A stretch of 64,000 bases of DNA from Kitasatospora sp. A2-31 (GCF_022288725.1 NZ_JAKNTA010000011.1:232305-296304), one strand, 5' to 3'; numbered from the stretch's first letter, positions 7,848 through 16,316 are shown. Numbers and translations are program-made. Notes: generated by a model not told the origin, from the letters alone.

Positions 7848-8783
7848 ATGTCAGCACGCACCACCGGATCCGTCCACGCCTCGTCAAGCTCACCGGAGCC
7901 GGCCACCGCACAGGCCTCGCCGGCGCTGGCCACGTTCCTCGCCGCCTACGACGAGATCCTGAGCCACTGGCCCGTCCCCGTCGAGGGGATCACCGTCCGG
8001 ACACCGCACGGCACCACGCGGGTCAACGCCTGCGGCCCGCGTGACGGCCGACCGCTGGTCCTGCTGCACGGCGGCGGCGCCACCTCGACCGGCTGGTTCG
8101 CCAACGTCGAGGCGCTCACCACGGCCGGCCACCGCGTCCTCGCCGTCGACCTGATCGGCGATCCCGGCCGCAGCACCCTCACCGCCCCCCTGGGCGGCGT
8201 GGCCGGCCTGATGACCTGGCTCGACGCCGTGCTGGACGGGCTCGGCGTCGCCCAGGTGGACCTCTGCGGCCACTCCTACGGCGGGTGGATCGCCCTGGAG
8301 TACGCGCTGCACGCGCCGACCCGGATCGGCCGACTGGTCCTGCTCGACCCGACCCAGTGCTTCGCCGGCTTCCGCCCCGGCTACCTGCTGCGCGCCCTAC
8401 CGCTCTTCCTGCCGCCCCGGACGGCCGGCAAGGCCCGCTCCCTCCTCGCCTGGGAGGCGGGGGGCACCGGTTCCGGCACCGACGCCGAAACCGGCTGGCG
8501 CGAGCTGTACGCACTCGGCTTCGCCGGCTTCCCCTCGGCCCGTCCGGTCACCGGCCCTCGGCCGACCCCCGAACGGCTGCGCGCCCACACCGCGCCGACG
8601 CTGGCCCTGTTCGCCGCCCGGAGCCGCACGCACGACGCCCGGCGCGTCGCCGACCTGGCGCGGAAGGCCCTGCCCGAGGCCACCGTGGACGTGCTCCCCG
8701 ACGCCTCCCACCACAACCTTCCGACCGCCCACCCGGCCGAACTCAACCGCCGCCTCACCGAATTCCTCGCCGTCCGCGCATAG
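7848..8783 (+). CDS. Alpha/beta hydrolase
   Basis: The 311-aa product has the alpha/beta-hydrolase fold order: oxyanion motif VLLHGGGATS, strand VLAVDLIGDPG, nucleophile elbow GHSYGG (Ser at about residue 140), and a C-terminal histidine in DASHHNLP. It likely hydrolyses an ester or related small substrate; the substrate is not evident. ATG 7848 is preferred over 7845 because GGAGGG ends four bases before it. The divergent MarR gene and palindrome suggest ligand-induced expression. An AhpD-like gene follows 145 bp downstream in the same direction. Confidence 0.9.
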   Translation: MSARTTGSVHASSSSPEPATAQASPALATFLAAYDEILSHWPVPVEGITVRTPHGTTRVNACGPRDGRPLVLLHGGGATSTGWFANVEALTTAGHRVLAVDLIGDPGRSTLTAPLGGVAGLMTWLDAVLDGLGVAQVDLCGHSYGGWIALEYALHAPTRIGRLVLLDPTQCFAGFRPGYLLRALPLFLPPRTAGKARSLLAWEAGGTGSGTDAETGWRELYALGFAGFPSARPVTGPRPTPERLRAHTAPTLALFAARSRTHDARRVADLARKALPEATVDVLPDASHHNLPTAHPAELNRRLTEFLAVRA

Positions 8784-8928
8784 CGGGGGCCTCGCGGGGG
8801 GATCGGTGCGGCGTCGGGGCCGACGGGCCACAGAGGAGTGACGCCCGTCACGTCGTCTCCGTGTCACAAACCGGCGGGCCGGCCCGTCATGGATGTGGAA
8901 CCGCAGGACGACGGCAACGGAGCCCATC

Positions 8929-9402
8929 ATGGAAGCACGCCTCAACCCCTTCACCAACCCGGTCCTCGGCAAGGTCTTCAAGCACATCATCGCCGCGGGC
9001 AAGGTGCTCGCCGACTCGACACTGCCGGCCTCGACCCAGGAGCTCGTCAAGCTCCGGGCCAGCCAGATCAACGGCTGTGGCTTCTGCACCGACATGCACT
9101 TCAAGGACGCCGTGCACGCCGGCGAGAGCCCCGAGCGCCTCAATCTGGTCGCGGCCTGGCGCGAGGCCACGGTGTTCACCGACGCCGAGCGCGCGGCGCT
9201 GGAGCTGGCGGAGGAGGCCACTCGCATCGCCGATGCCGCCGGGGGTGTCCCGGACGAGGTGTGGGCCAACGCGGCCAAGCACTACGACGAGGAGCAGCTC
9301 GGCGCCCTGGTGGGTGTCATCACCGTGATCAACGCCTTCAACCGCGGCAACGTCATGCTCCAGACGCCCGCCGGTGACTACCAGCCCGGACAGTTCGGCT
9401 GA
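8929..9402 (+). CDS. Carboxymuconolactone decarboxylase / AhpD-like alkylhydroperoxidase
   Basis: The 157-aa protein carries the AhpD active-site pattern LRASQINGCGFCTDMHFKDA (CxxC followed by His four residues on), typical of the CMD/AhpD superfamily that acts in peroxide reduction. Length fits. ATG 8929 has GGAG seven bases upstream; an in-frame ATG at 8893 lacks one. It lies downstream of the MarR-linked hydrolase and may share its stress or xenobiotic response, though the 145-bp gap allows its own promoter. A terminator follows. Confidence 0.9.
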   Translation: MEARLNPFTNPVLGKVFKHIIAAGKVLADSTLPASTQELVKLRASQINGCGFCTDMHFKDAVHAGESPERLNLVAAWREATVFTDAERAALELAEEATRIADAAGGVPDEVWANAAKHYDEEQLGALVGVITVINAFNRGNVMLQTPAGDYQPGQFG

Positions 9403-9420
9403 TCGACCGGGCTGATCGCT

Positions 9421-9452
9421 TGATCGGGTGATCGGGTGATCGGGTGATCGGA
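9421..9452. repeat. Four tandem 8-bp repeats (tgatcggg)
   Basis: Three perfect copies and one with a final mismatch lie between the AhpD-like gene and its terminator. A related degenerate copy precedes them at about 9400-9420. Confidence 0.9.
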
Positions 9453-9463
9453 CGGATCCGGTG

Positions 9464-9492
9464 GGGGCCGGGCGCAGTGCGCGCCCGGCCCC
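9464..9492. terminator. Bidirectional terminator hairpin
   Basis: A 12-bp stem (9464-9475 with 9481-9492) with a 5-nt loop lies between convergent AhpD-like and DUF1876 genes. Confidence 0.8.
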
Positions 9493-9560
9493 GTTGCTCG
9501 GTCAGCCCCGTCGGCCGGTTCACGGACGTCGGCGGCTACGCGGTCGCCCGTCGGCACGTG

Positions 9561-9824
9561 TCAGTAGATCAGGTAGCCGGGCCGGTGGCCCTCGTCCTCG
9601 ATCTCCCCGGTGGCCTGCGCCCGGAGTTTGTGGGCCAGTTCCTCGAGTGCACGGGAGGCCGCCATCTCCTCGCCGATCCGCGCGAGCGGGCGGTCGTCCG
9701 CACTCTTGACGGACTCCCCGTGCGCGCTGAGGCCCGGTGCCCTGGCCCCGGTCAGCCTCGCGTCGCACGCCGTGTGCACGCCGTCCTCGTCGAAGCTCAG
9801 CTCCACATCCCATTGGTTGTGCAT
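9561..9824 (-). CDS. DUF1876 small protein
   Basis: The 87-aa product MHNQWDVELSFDEDGVHTAC...RLTG... matches the DUF1876 family, small actinobacterial cytosolic proteins with a dsRBD-like alpha/beta fold. The pattern GEEMAASRALEELAHKLR near the C-terminus is typical. No enzyme activity is known to me. The start has an excellent AGGAGGTG site upstream of ATG 9824. It converges with the AhpD-like gene and diverges from the DMT transporter. Confidence 0.85.
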   Translation of the reverse strand: MHNQWDVELSFDEDGVHTACDARLTGARAPGLSAHGESVKSADDRPLARIGEEMAASRALEELAHKLRAQATGEIEDEGHRPGYLIY

Positions 9825-10130
9825 GCCACACCTCCTGGCGCCCGCCCCCGTCGTGCCTGCTCTGACCGGCACGGATGCTGACGCCGTGGCGGCCGCTCAC
9901 ACCAGCGTGCGCCCGCTCCGCCCACGGCGGCAAGCGGGGTCGCGGGCGGCGGGCACGGCCGGGGCCACGGGCGGGGGCACGCCCGCGAGCCCGGACGCCA
10001 CGCCCACCCCCGGCGGCTCCCGGGGGTCGCCCGGCCGCCCCGGCGGTACGCTGACGAGAGCGCGCCGCGACCGCCGTCGAACCACAGACCGCCGGTGCGG
10101 CGCGGGCAGCGACATTGGGGTGGTCCCTCC
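9825..10130. other. 306-bp intergenic region without a supported gene
   Basis: This GC-rich interval lies between two divergent genes and should hold both promoters. I see no clear promoter hexamers, RNA motif or conserved short ORF in it. Confidence 0.5.
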
Positions 10131-11348
10131 GTGGTGGTCTTCCTCCTCGCACTGAGCGCCGCCTGCTGCCTGGGCCTCGGGTTCGTCCTCCAGCAGCACG
10201 CGGCACAACGTGCCCCGCGTGGCGACCTGCTGCACTGGCGACTGCTGCTCGACCTGCTGCGGATGCCCGAGTGGCTGCTCGGCACCGGCTTCATGGTCAG
10301 CGGGCTCATCCTCTCCGCGCTCGCACTCAACCAGGGCGAGGTCTCGCTGGTAGAACCGCTGCTCGCGACGAACCTGCTCTTCGCCATGGCCCTGTCCCGG
10401 GTCCTGACCCGCCAGTCCCTCGGGCGCTCCGGCTGGATCGGGGTGCTGCTCCTCGCCCTCGGCGTCACGGCCTTCATCGTGGCCGGACGGCCCACCGGCG
10501 GCGGTCCACCGGCCGGTGAACTACGGCACTGGCTGGTGGTCGGAACGGTCACCGGGCTGACCCTGCTCCTGGTCTCGCTCGCCCGCCGGCTTCCCCTCTT
10601 CGAGGAGGCCACGCTGCTCGCCCTGGCCGCGGGCCTGCTCTACGGCCTCCAGGACGCCCTCACCCGCACCACCACCCAGCGTCTCGATCACGACGGCGTG
10701 CGAGCCGTGCTGGGCACCTGGCAGCCGTACGCGGTGGTGGCGGCCGGCGTGGTCGGACTGCTGTTGGTACAGAGTGCGTTCGAGGCCGCACCGTTGCGGA
10801 TGTCGCTGCCCGCGCTGACCGCCGCGCAGCCGATCACCGGGATCGTCTGTGCGGTCGGCTTCCTCGGCGACCGCCTGCGGGTCACGCCCGGCGCCCTGGC
10901 CTGGGAGATCGCCGGGCTGATCGCCATCGTCGTCGGCGTGATCGTGATCGGTCGCCACCCCGCGATGCCCGGCTCCACCGGCGACCTGCTGGAGAGCGTC
11001 GGCGACCTCCCCGAGGGCGGGGGCCGGACCTCGGCTGAAGCCGCCTCCGACGCCGGTGGCAGTTCGGACGCAGGTGCCGGTCCCGGTTCGGACGCAGGTT
11101 CCGGTACCGGTTCGGACGCAGGTTCCGGTACCGGTTCGGATCCCACCGCCGACCCAGCTCCGGGGCCGGGCCTGCCGCACCAGGACTCCCCCGGCAGCCC
11201 TCCCACCGGCGGCCCCGTCGACGGCAGTCCGACAACCGACCGCCGCGGCTCCGACGGCCGCACGCCCGGCGACCACGCACCCGGCGACCACGGACCGGAC
11301 CGCCGCGAGGGCAACGATCCGCGCGGCACCGGCGGGAGCCCCCGGTAG
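10131..11348 (+). CDS. DMT-family (EamA-like) membrane transporter with repetitive C-terminal tail
   Basis: About nine or ten hydrophobic helices occupy residues 1-280 (VVFLLALSAACCLGLGFVLQQ, LNQGEVSLVEPLLATNLLFA, LPALTAAQPITGIVCAVGFLGDR), the DMT/EamA pattern found in streptomycete proteins of this type. The last 120 residues are a low-complexity Gly/Ser/Asp/Pro tail containing three 24-bp repeats that encode SDAGSGTG units. GTG 10131 follows a GGGGTGG site; an upstream in-frame GTG at 10095 is possible. Substrate unknown. The next gene starts 19 bp after the stop. Confidence 0.8.
   Translation: MVVFLLALSAACCLGLGFVLQQHAAQRAPRGDLLHWRLLLDLLRMPEWLLGTGFMVSGLILSALALNQGEVSLVEPLLATNLLFAMALSRVLTRQSLGRSGWIGVLLLALGVTAFIVAGRPTGGGPPAGELRHWLVVGTVTGLTLLLVSLARRLPLFEEATLLALAAGLLYGLQDALTRTTTQRLDHDGVRAVLGTWQPYAVVAAGVVGLLLVQSAFEAAPLRMSLPALTAAQPITGIVCAVGFLGDRLRVTPGALAWEIAGLIAIVVGVIVIGRHPAMPGSTGDLLESVGDLPEGGGRTSAEAASDAGGSSDAGAGPGSDAGSGTGSDAGSGTGSDPTADPAPGPGLPHQDSPGSPPTGGPVDGSPTTDRRGSDGRTPGDHAPGDHGPDRREGNDPRGTGGSPR
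11061..11132 (+). repeat. Three 24-bp tandem repeats in the transporter tail
   Basis: Two perfect copies (11085-11108 and 11109-11132) and a degenerate first copy (11061-11084) encode eight-residue Gly/Ser/Asp units and keep the frame. Confidence 0.9.
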
Positions 11349-11367
11349 TCCCGGGACGGGCGACGGC

Positions 11368-12121
11368 ATGTGCTGGAGCGCGCAGGCGGACCTGGCGGCC
11401 GGCGGCGCGGTCGCGGGGGTCGGCCTGATCTGTCTGGCCCGCGCGTACCGCGCCGGGCGACCGGAGCGCCTGCTCCTCGCCTCGCTCCCCCTGGTGCTCG
11501 GCGTCCACCAGCTGATCGAGGCCGCGGTCTGGTTCGGCACCGAGGGCGACCTGCCCGCAGCCGCGGCCGGGTGGGCCCGCACCGCATGGGCGGTGATCGC
11601 CCTGCCGCTGCTGCCCGCGCTCGTCCCCGCCGGGGTCCGGTGCGCGGCACGCGAACCGGCGCGAACCGGCCCGCCGACGGCGCCTCCTGCCCTTCGTGCT
11701 CCTCGGCGTCCTCGTCGCCGTACCGCTCGCCGTGGCCGTCGCCAGCCATCCGGTCGGGGCCGCCGAACACGGCCACACCCTCGCCTACGCCGTCGGCCTC
11801 CCGCACCCGGGATTCCTGCTGACCGGCTACCTGCTCGCCACCGTCGGCTCGCTCCTCCTCAGCGGCGACCGCCGGCTGCGGCACCTCGGCCTGCTCACCG
11901 GCGTGGGCGCCGCCGTCTGCGCGTTGCTGTGGCGGCTGGCCTTCGTCTCCACCTGGTGCGCGCTCGCCGCTCTGGCCAGCGTGCTCCTGCTCCGTTGGAC
12001 CGCCAATGAGCCTGACGACCGCCCACTCGACGGCAGCCCGCCCGACGGCCGCCGTTCCCCCCGGAGGCCGGCCGGCCAGCGCACGCCCTCCGGCGGAGCG
12101 GGCGGTCGGGGCAGGTCCTAG
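11368..12121 (+). pseudogene. DUF6629-type membrane protein, frame broken by a 10-bp duplication
   Basis: The start MCWSAQADLAAGGAVAGVGL is characteristic of the DUF6629 family of small multi-helix membrane proteins; QLIEAAVWFG follows in the second helix. The frame is lost at a perfect 10-bp tandem duplication, 11651-11670. Removing one copy gives AREPARRRRLLPFVLL and restores a 247-aa protein with about seven helices. Function unknown. It sits directly behind the DMT transporter and may be cotranscribed. The tail after residue 210 is hydrophilic and of low complexity. Confidence 0.8.
11651..11670. repeat. Perfect 10-bp tandem duplication in the DUF6629 gene
   Basis: gcgaaccggc occurs twice in a row. 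Removing one copy rejoins the reading frame. Confidence 0.95.
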
Positions 12122-12237
12122 CTTGTCAGCAGTCCCGGCCGGGTGAGGGGTCCAGTCGCGGATGGGTGAGTCGGGGCGAAGCCAAACCCGGGAAGAGGCT
12201 GATTCCGAAGGATTGCCTTGTGAACCACCCAGTGAGG

Positions 12238-12438
12238 TCAGGCGTTGCCGAACGGTGCAACCCAGGGACGTTCTCCGACCTCGCAGTGGTAGCAACGCGC
12301 CACAGCGCCGTCGTGGTTGTACCACTCATGGGCTCCGCAATCCCGGCTGCCCTTGTCGGCCAGGCCTCGCTCGACGAGGAACCAGGGCAGATGCCTGCGC
12401 AAACGGGTACGCCACCGGTACCGACCGCTCCGAGTCAT
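12238..12438 (-). CDS. Small Cys/His protein, probable zinc-binding (accessory)
   Basis: The 66-aa product has a basic N-terminus (RYRWRTRLRRHLPWFLVERG) and a compact RDCGAHEWYNHDG-x5-CYHCEVGE module: one Cys, a His three residues on, then a CxxC pair, which looks like a small zinc finger. I recognise this style of short protein from streptomycete accessory regions but cannot name a family with certainty. It lies alone between unrelated genes, opposite to a gene with an internal stop. Start at 12438 is the only good one. Confidence 0.6.
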   Translation of the reverse strand: MTRSGRYRWRTRLRRHLPWFLVERGLADKGSRDCGAHEWYNHDGAVARCYHCEVGERPWVAPFGNA

Positions 12439-12520
12439 TCCGCGAGGCTAACCCGATCCAGCTGCCCACGGAGATCATTTACCGGGCCGAGGATCTGGGC
12501 CGAGCGACTGGTATCACCGC

Positions 12521-12850
12521 ATGACCGCACCCGAGTCCGAGTGGATCCTCGTCGCGCACTACGAGAACGTCTCCGGCCGCCTCCGGCCCGTAGCCGCCGC
12601 GCGTGCCTGACTACGGGAGCGGGGGATCGACTGGACCCCCTTCACCGCCGACGAGATCCGCTCCGGCCTGACGTGCGGCGTCGGCCCGGACGGCCGATGG
12701 CACGGCTGGTTCCACGTCCACCTCCACGGACCGCTCCTCCGCCGCCTCGGGCTGCACCCCGACCAGCCGACCTCGACGATCACCGGAACGGCCCCGCCCG
12801 GGTGGTGGCACGCCGAGGCCGAGCGCCACTCCCGCGAGCCCGGCCGGTGA
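12521..12850 (+). pseudogene. Small unknown protein interrupted by an in-frame TGA
   Basis: From ATG 12521 one frame runs to TGA 12848 over 110 codons with a single internal TGA at 12608. Both sides look coding: MTAPESEWILVAHYENVSGR before, and LRERGIDWTPFTADEIRSGL and DGRWHGWFHVHLHGPLLRR after. I do not recognise the family. The upstream plus-strand frame ending at 12524 (QLPTEIIYRAEDLGRATGITA) overlaps this start by four bases and may be the tail of a lost gene. With the small Cys/His gene it forms a compact accessory patch. Confidence 0.5.
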
Positions 12851-12885
12851 TCGCCACGGCCGGCCCGCCCAGGCTGCCCGGCCCG

Positions 12886-13404
12886 TCAGGAACACTTGCT
12901 CGCAGCCAACGCCTTCACCATCACGAGCTCGCGGCCTGCGCCACCCGGCAGAAGAGCTCCGGGCTCCGCCGACGCCACGAAGCCGTGGCGCCGGTAGAGC
13001 GCCAGGGCCGGTTCGTTCCCCGGGAGCACGGCAAGCTTCAGCAGCTCCGCGCGGGACGTCCGCGCCCAGTCCTCGACCGCCGTGATCAACCGGTCGCCCA
13101 CCCGACGGCCGCGGACCTCGGGGCTGACCCAGAGCGATCGCAGCTCCGCGGTCCGGCCCGTCCGCCCGCTCCCGTCGGCGGTGCCGGGAAGGCCGCTGAC
13201 CATGCCGACGCCGCGCCCGCCCACCTGTGCGGCGAGGTGGTACGCCCCGGGCAGCTCCAGCCGGGCCCGCCAGCGCTGCTCCTCACCACGGTCCCAGTCC
13301 GCCGACCGCACCTTGAACGCGTGCGGCGCATCGGCCAGTGCGGCCAGGCGCAGCGCCCGCCACAACGGCCAGTCGTCCGTCGTCAGCACCTGAAGCGTCA
13401 CCAC
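12886..13404 (-). CDS. GNAT-family N-acetyltransferase
   Basis: The 172-aa protein shows the GNAT order: N-terminal VTLQVLTTDDWPLWRALRLAAL, central AELRSLWVSPEVRGRRVGDRLI (motif A, RxxGxG/A-like acetyl-CoA pyrophosphate loop as RGRRVGDR) and NEPALALYRRHGF (motif B). It transfers an acetyl group from acetyl-CoA to an amine; the substrate is unknown. GTG 13404 or 13401 are both possible starts. A Nudix gene lies 48 bp upstream on the same strand and could form an operon with it. Confidence 0.9.
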   Translation of the reverse strand: MVTLQVLTTDDWPLWRALRLAALADAPHAFKVRSADWDRGEEQRWRARLELPGAYHLAAQVGGRGVGMVSGLPGTADGSGRTGRTAELRSLWVSPEVRGRRVGDRLITAVEDWARTSRAELLKLAVLPGNEPALALYRRHGFVASAEPGALLPGGAGRELVMVKALAASKCS

Positions 13405-13452
13405 GCCGCGAGTCTCCCCTCACCTGTCCCCGGAGTCCACCCCGCCGACCGC

Positions 13453-13949
13453 CTAGGGAAGGTAGACCGCAGCGCCGGTCCTGCGGGCCGCGTCGACCTG
13501 CTGCAGGCGGGCGAACTCCGCCGCCCCATCAGGTCGAGCCATCCGGCCACGCGCCGGACCTGCCACTCGGTGTGCTCCTCGGGGTCGAGGACGATGCCTG
13601 CGAGTTGGTCGTCCGTCAGCTCGCCGCCGTCGAAGACGAATCCGACCTTGGCCAGCGGCCAGGACGCATCCGGCCCGTTGAACACGACGGCAAGGAGCCG
13701 GGGGCTCGCCAGCAGGCCGGGGGCGGCACTCTCCAGGTCGATGCCGGTCTCCTCGCGGCACTCCCGGACCGCGGTCTCCAGCGGATGTTCGCCGTGCTCG
13801 ACGTTCCCGCCGGGCCAGCCCCAGAACCCGGGGTCTTGGCGCGAGCGCATCCCGAGCGGACGGCCGTGAGTATCCGTGAAGTAGAAGCAGCCGAAGACGG
13901 TCGCGTTCTCGATGGTCTGCACGTACTGTTCCGGCGGCAACCAGCTCAT
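13453..13949 (-). pseudogene. Nudix hydrolase, one-base deletion near the 3' end
   Basis: A canonical Nudix box is present: GNVEHGEHPLETAVRECREE followed by TGI fits GX5EX7REUXEEXGU, the Mg-binding pyrophosphohydrolase motif. ATG 13949 (MSWLPPEQYVQT) follows an AGGAGACC site. After ...VAGWLDLMG the frame shifts; the expected end AAEFARLQQVDAARRTG lies in the next frame. Adding one G in the short G-run at about 13524-13527 (complement of cccc) gives a 165-aa protein. It likely cleaves a nucleoside-diphosphate-linked metabolite. The homopolymer position suggests a base-call error. Confidence 0.85.
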
Positions 13950-14211
13950 GCTCGGTCTCCTCGTCGGGCGTGCGCCACAGCGCGCCTGTACGGCCGAGGG
14001 CCACGCTATCGCCCGCACCGGCGGTTCGTCCGCCGGTGCGTTCGGCCGATCCGGGTCTCGGCTCGCCCGGCTACCCGGCTCCTCCGGCTCGGTCGGGCGG
14101 TCGGTCACCTGGCCGGATCACGCGGCTCGGTCACCCGGGCCGGTCACGGGGCCGGGCCGGCCGGCACGCAGCGAGCTGGCCCGGACGCGCGACGCCGCAC
14201 GGGCGCCGGCG

Positions 14212-15456
14212 TCACCGGGCCGCAGCCCCCGCCGGTTCGGCGGCCGCCGGTTCGGCGCCGGCCGTGGTCCTCGGAACCGATCCGGGCACCGCGCCCCGAC
14301 CGCGCGAGCGGTCCATCTCCCGCCACTCCGGGCGCAGGCCCGCCAAGGTGGTGGTGGCCAGGTAGAGGCTGCCGAAGGCGAGCAGTACCGGCAGCAGGCC
14401 GGTGAGCGCGGCGGCGCTGCCGGCGAGCAGGCCGCCGAGGGGTATGCCAGCCCAGGCCAGCGAGTCGCCCAGGGCGCCGACCCGGCCCAGCAGGTGGCGC
14501 GGGACGCGCTCGAAGGTGATCGCGCCGAGGATCGGGTTGAGGAACCCGGCCCCGAAGCCGCCCACCGCGAACACGGCGAGCACCACACCCATCGGCGCAT
14601 CGAGCGCGAGGACCAGGAAGCGCGGAGCGCCACAGAGCAGGAAGCCGGCGAAGAAGACCGTCCGGCGCGGCAGGCGGTGGGCGACGACCGCCGCCACCAG
14701 ACTGCCCGTGACCGCGGCGATCCCCCAGGCGCTGCCGGAGAGCCCGATGGCCGCCGGGCCGCCGCCGGACTCCTTGGCCCAGAGCGGGACCAGCACCGTC
14801 ATGAACCCGGCGTCGAGCAGGTTGGTGATGCCGATCATCACGATCACGGTGAGCATCAGCGGCTCGCTGCGCAGGAAGGTGAACCCCTCCCGGAACATCT
14901 GCCAGTAGCCGACCTCCTTCTCTGCGGTCGCGCCCTCCCCGCCGGCCCCGGGCTCGGCGGCCGCGCGGCCCATGCCCGCAGGCAGGGCGAGCGCGATCAC
15001 CAGCGAACCGAGGGCGAACGCGGCGGCGTTGACGGTCAGGCCCGCCATCGGGCCGAGCAGTGCGATGAGACCACCACCGACCGCCGGGCCGATCGTCGAG
15101 GCCAGCCGCTCGGTGACGCCGGCGAGCCCGGTGGCCCGCTCCAGCGGTATCCGGGCGCGGTCGGCCGCCTCCGGGACCATCACCTCCTTGGCGAGGTCCC
15201 CCGGGCCGCGAACCCCGCCGACCACACCGACCATGACCAGGAGCAGCCAGAACGGCAGTGCGCCGAGGCCGTGCAGCAGCGGGATCAGACCCGCGGCGAC
15301 GGCACTGACCGCGTCCGTCGTCCAGGAGACGAGGCGCGGACCCAACCGGTCGATCAGTGGCCCGGTCAGGGCCTTGACCAGGACGTACGGCGTCATCTCG
15401 ACGAACGCGACGAGGCCGGTCATGGTGGCGCTGCCGGTGGTGGCGAGGACGACGCT
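14212..15456 (-). pseudogene. MFS transporter lacking its N-terminus
   Basis: The 403-aa frame is a clear MFS drug-efflux-like protein (LATTGSATMTGLVAFVEMTPYVLVKALTGPLIDRLGPR, then ten further helices). Members of this family normally have about 40-50 residues and helix 1 before LATTGSA; here the frame stops at about 15456 and the upstream DNA is a long perfect palindrome. The N-terminal helix and start codon are therefore missing. ATG 15423 lies inside the second helix and is unlikely to be the natural start. Function would be proton-coupled export of an unknown drug or metabolite. Confidence 0.75.
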
Positions 15457-15481
15457 TCTCTTCGGTCATGGCTGCAGCCTA

Positions 15482-15534
15482 GAACCGCAAAGACTTCTTC
15501 GCAAAGGAATTTTGCGAAGAAGTCTTTGCGGTTC
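15482..15534. repeat. Perfect 24-bp inverted repeat with 5-bp spacer
   Basis: Left arm 15482-15505 and right arm 15511-15534 are exact reverse complements (ends gaaccgcaaag/ctttgcggttc) around ggaat. The arms contain gcaaaga and ttcgcaaa motifs and are AT-richer than the surroundings. It lies at the broken 5' end of the MFS gene. It could be a nested operator or a fold-back joining artefact. Confidence 0.9.
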
Positions 15535-15582
15535 CCCGGGGCGGTCCGGACGCGGTCCGCGGGCGCGCCGCCCGGCCCGGCG

Positions 15583-15720
15583 TCAGTCCAGGGCGACCGT
15601 CAGCGCCAGCACCACGGTCAGGCCGCCGGCCGGACTCCGCCGGACGGCGTGGTCCACCAGCCCGGCCAGCGCCGTCTCCAGCCGCCGGGCGTCGCCCTTC
15701 ACCACCGGCAGCCCGCGGGG
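15583..15720 (-). pseudogene. C-terminal fragment of a sensor histidine kinase ATPase domain
   Basis: The minus frame ending at TGA 15583 reads GDARRLETALAGLVDHAVRR and SPAGGLTVVLALTVALD, the N-box region of HATPase_c domains (LxxxLxNLVDNAxRH type). The upstream part is cut at about 15718, where the sequence changes to an unrelated Pro-rich promoter-like stretch. Only about 46 residues remain. It is too short to function. Confidence 0.5.
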
Positions 15721-15836
15721 GGCCCGCCCGCATCACCAGACCCGCCCGCACCACCCGTCCCACCGACCGTCCCACCGACCGCCCGGCCGGCTCCGCCCGC
15801 CCGGCCCGATCCGGCCGCCGAACCTAGACTGACCCC

Positions 15837-16316
15837 ATGACCCGGCTCAACGACCAGGTCCAGGAGCTGCTCCAGGAGTACGCCGACCTGATCTCGATCA
15901 CCGGAGGGGACGCCTTCCGGGCCCGCTCCTACGAGAAGGCGGCCCGCGCGGTGGGCGGCCACCCGGAGGACGTCGCACGGTTGGACACCAAGGGGCTCCA
16001 ACAGATCCCCGGCGTCGGCAAGTCCACCGCCGAGAAGATCGCCGAGTACCTCGCCACCGGCCGGATGTCCGCGCTGGAGACGCTGCGCGCCAAGGTCCCG
16101 CCCGGCGTCCGGGAGATGATGGCCGTCCCCAGCGTCCGACCGCCTGAGCGAGGTGGCCGGGTTCGGCGAGCGCAGCGGAGAGAAGATCCTGCACGGCATC
16201 GAGCTGATGCGGCAGTCCGGCGGCCGGACCCTGCTCGACGCCCCACCGAGGACGTGATCAACACCTGGACCTGGCAGCGGCTGAAGAAGTTCCTGCGCAA
16301 GGACGCGCTTCGCTGA
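15837..16316 (+). pseudogene. polX: DNA polymerase X family (PolX), collapsed to three collinear fragments
   Basis: ATG 15837 starts a PolX N-terminus: LLQEYADLISITGGDAFRAR, YEKAARAVGGHPEDVARLD, then the helix-hairpin-helix IPGVGKSTAEKIAEYLATGR. After REMMAVP (about 16128) the frame changes and a later PolX segment appears (DRLSEVAGFGERSGEKILHG, IELMRQSGGRTLLDA). After about 16243 it joins TEDVINTWTWQRLKKFL, which fits the end of the PHP exonuclease domain. A normal PolX has about 570 residues; here 160 codons remain. Order and strand are kept, so two internal blocks are missing. The nucleotidyl-transferase aspartates are absent. Confidence 0.65.

Noticed and set aside
9421..9452. CRISPR-like array
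   Set aside because: Units are 8 bp without spacers.
12126..12329. A 67-codon minus-strand frame beside the Cys/His protein
   Set aside because: No recognisable pattern; it overlaps the better supported 12238-12438 gene.
12608..12610. Selenocysteine or read-through at the internal TGA
   Set aside because: No hairpin of the required type directly after the TGA and no redox motif; a nonsense change or base error is simpler.
15482..15534. Simple terminator hairpin
   Set aside because: It lies at the 5' end of the MFS gene and has AT-rich arms without a T-run; operator or artefact is more likely.
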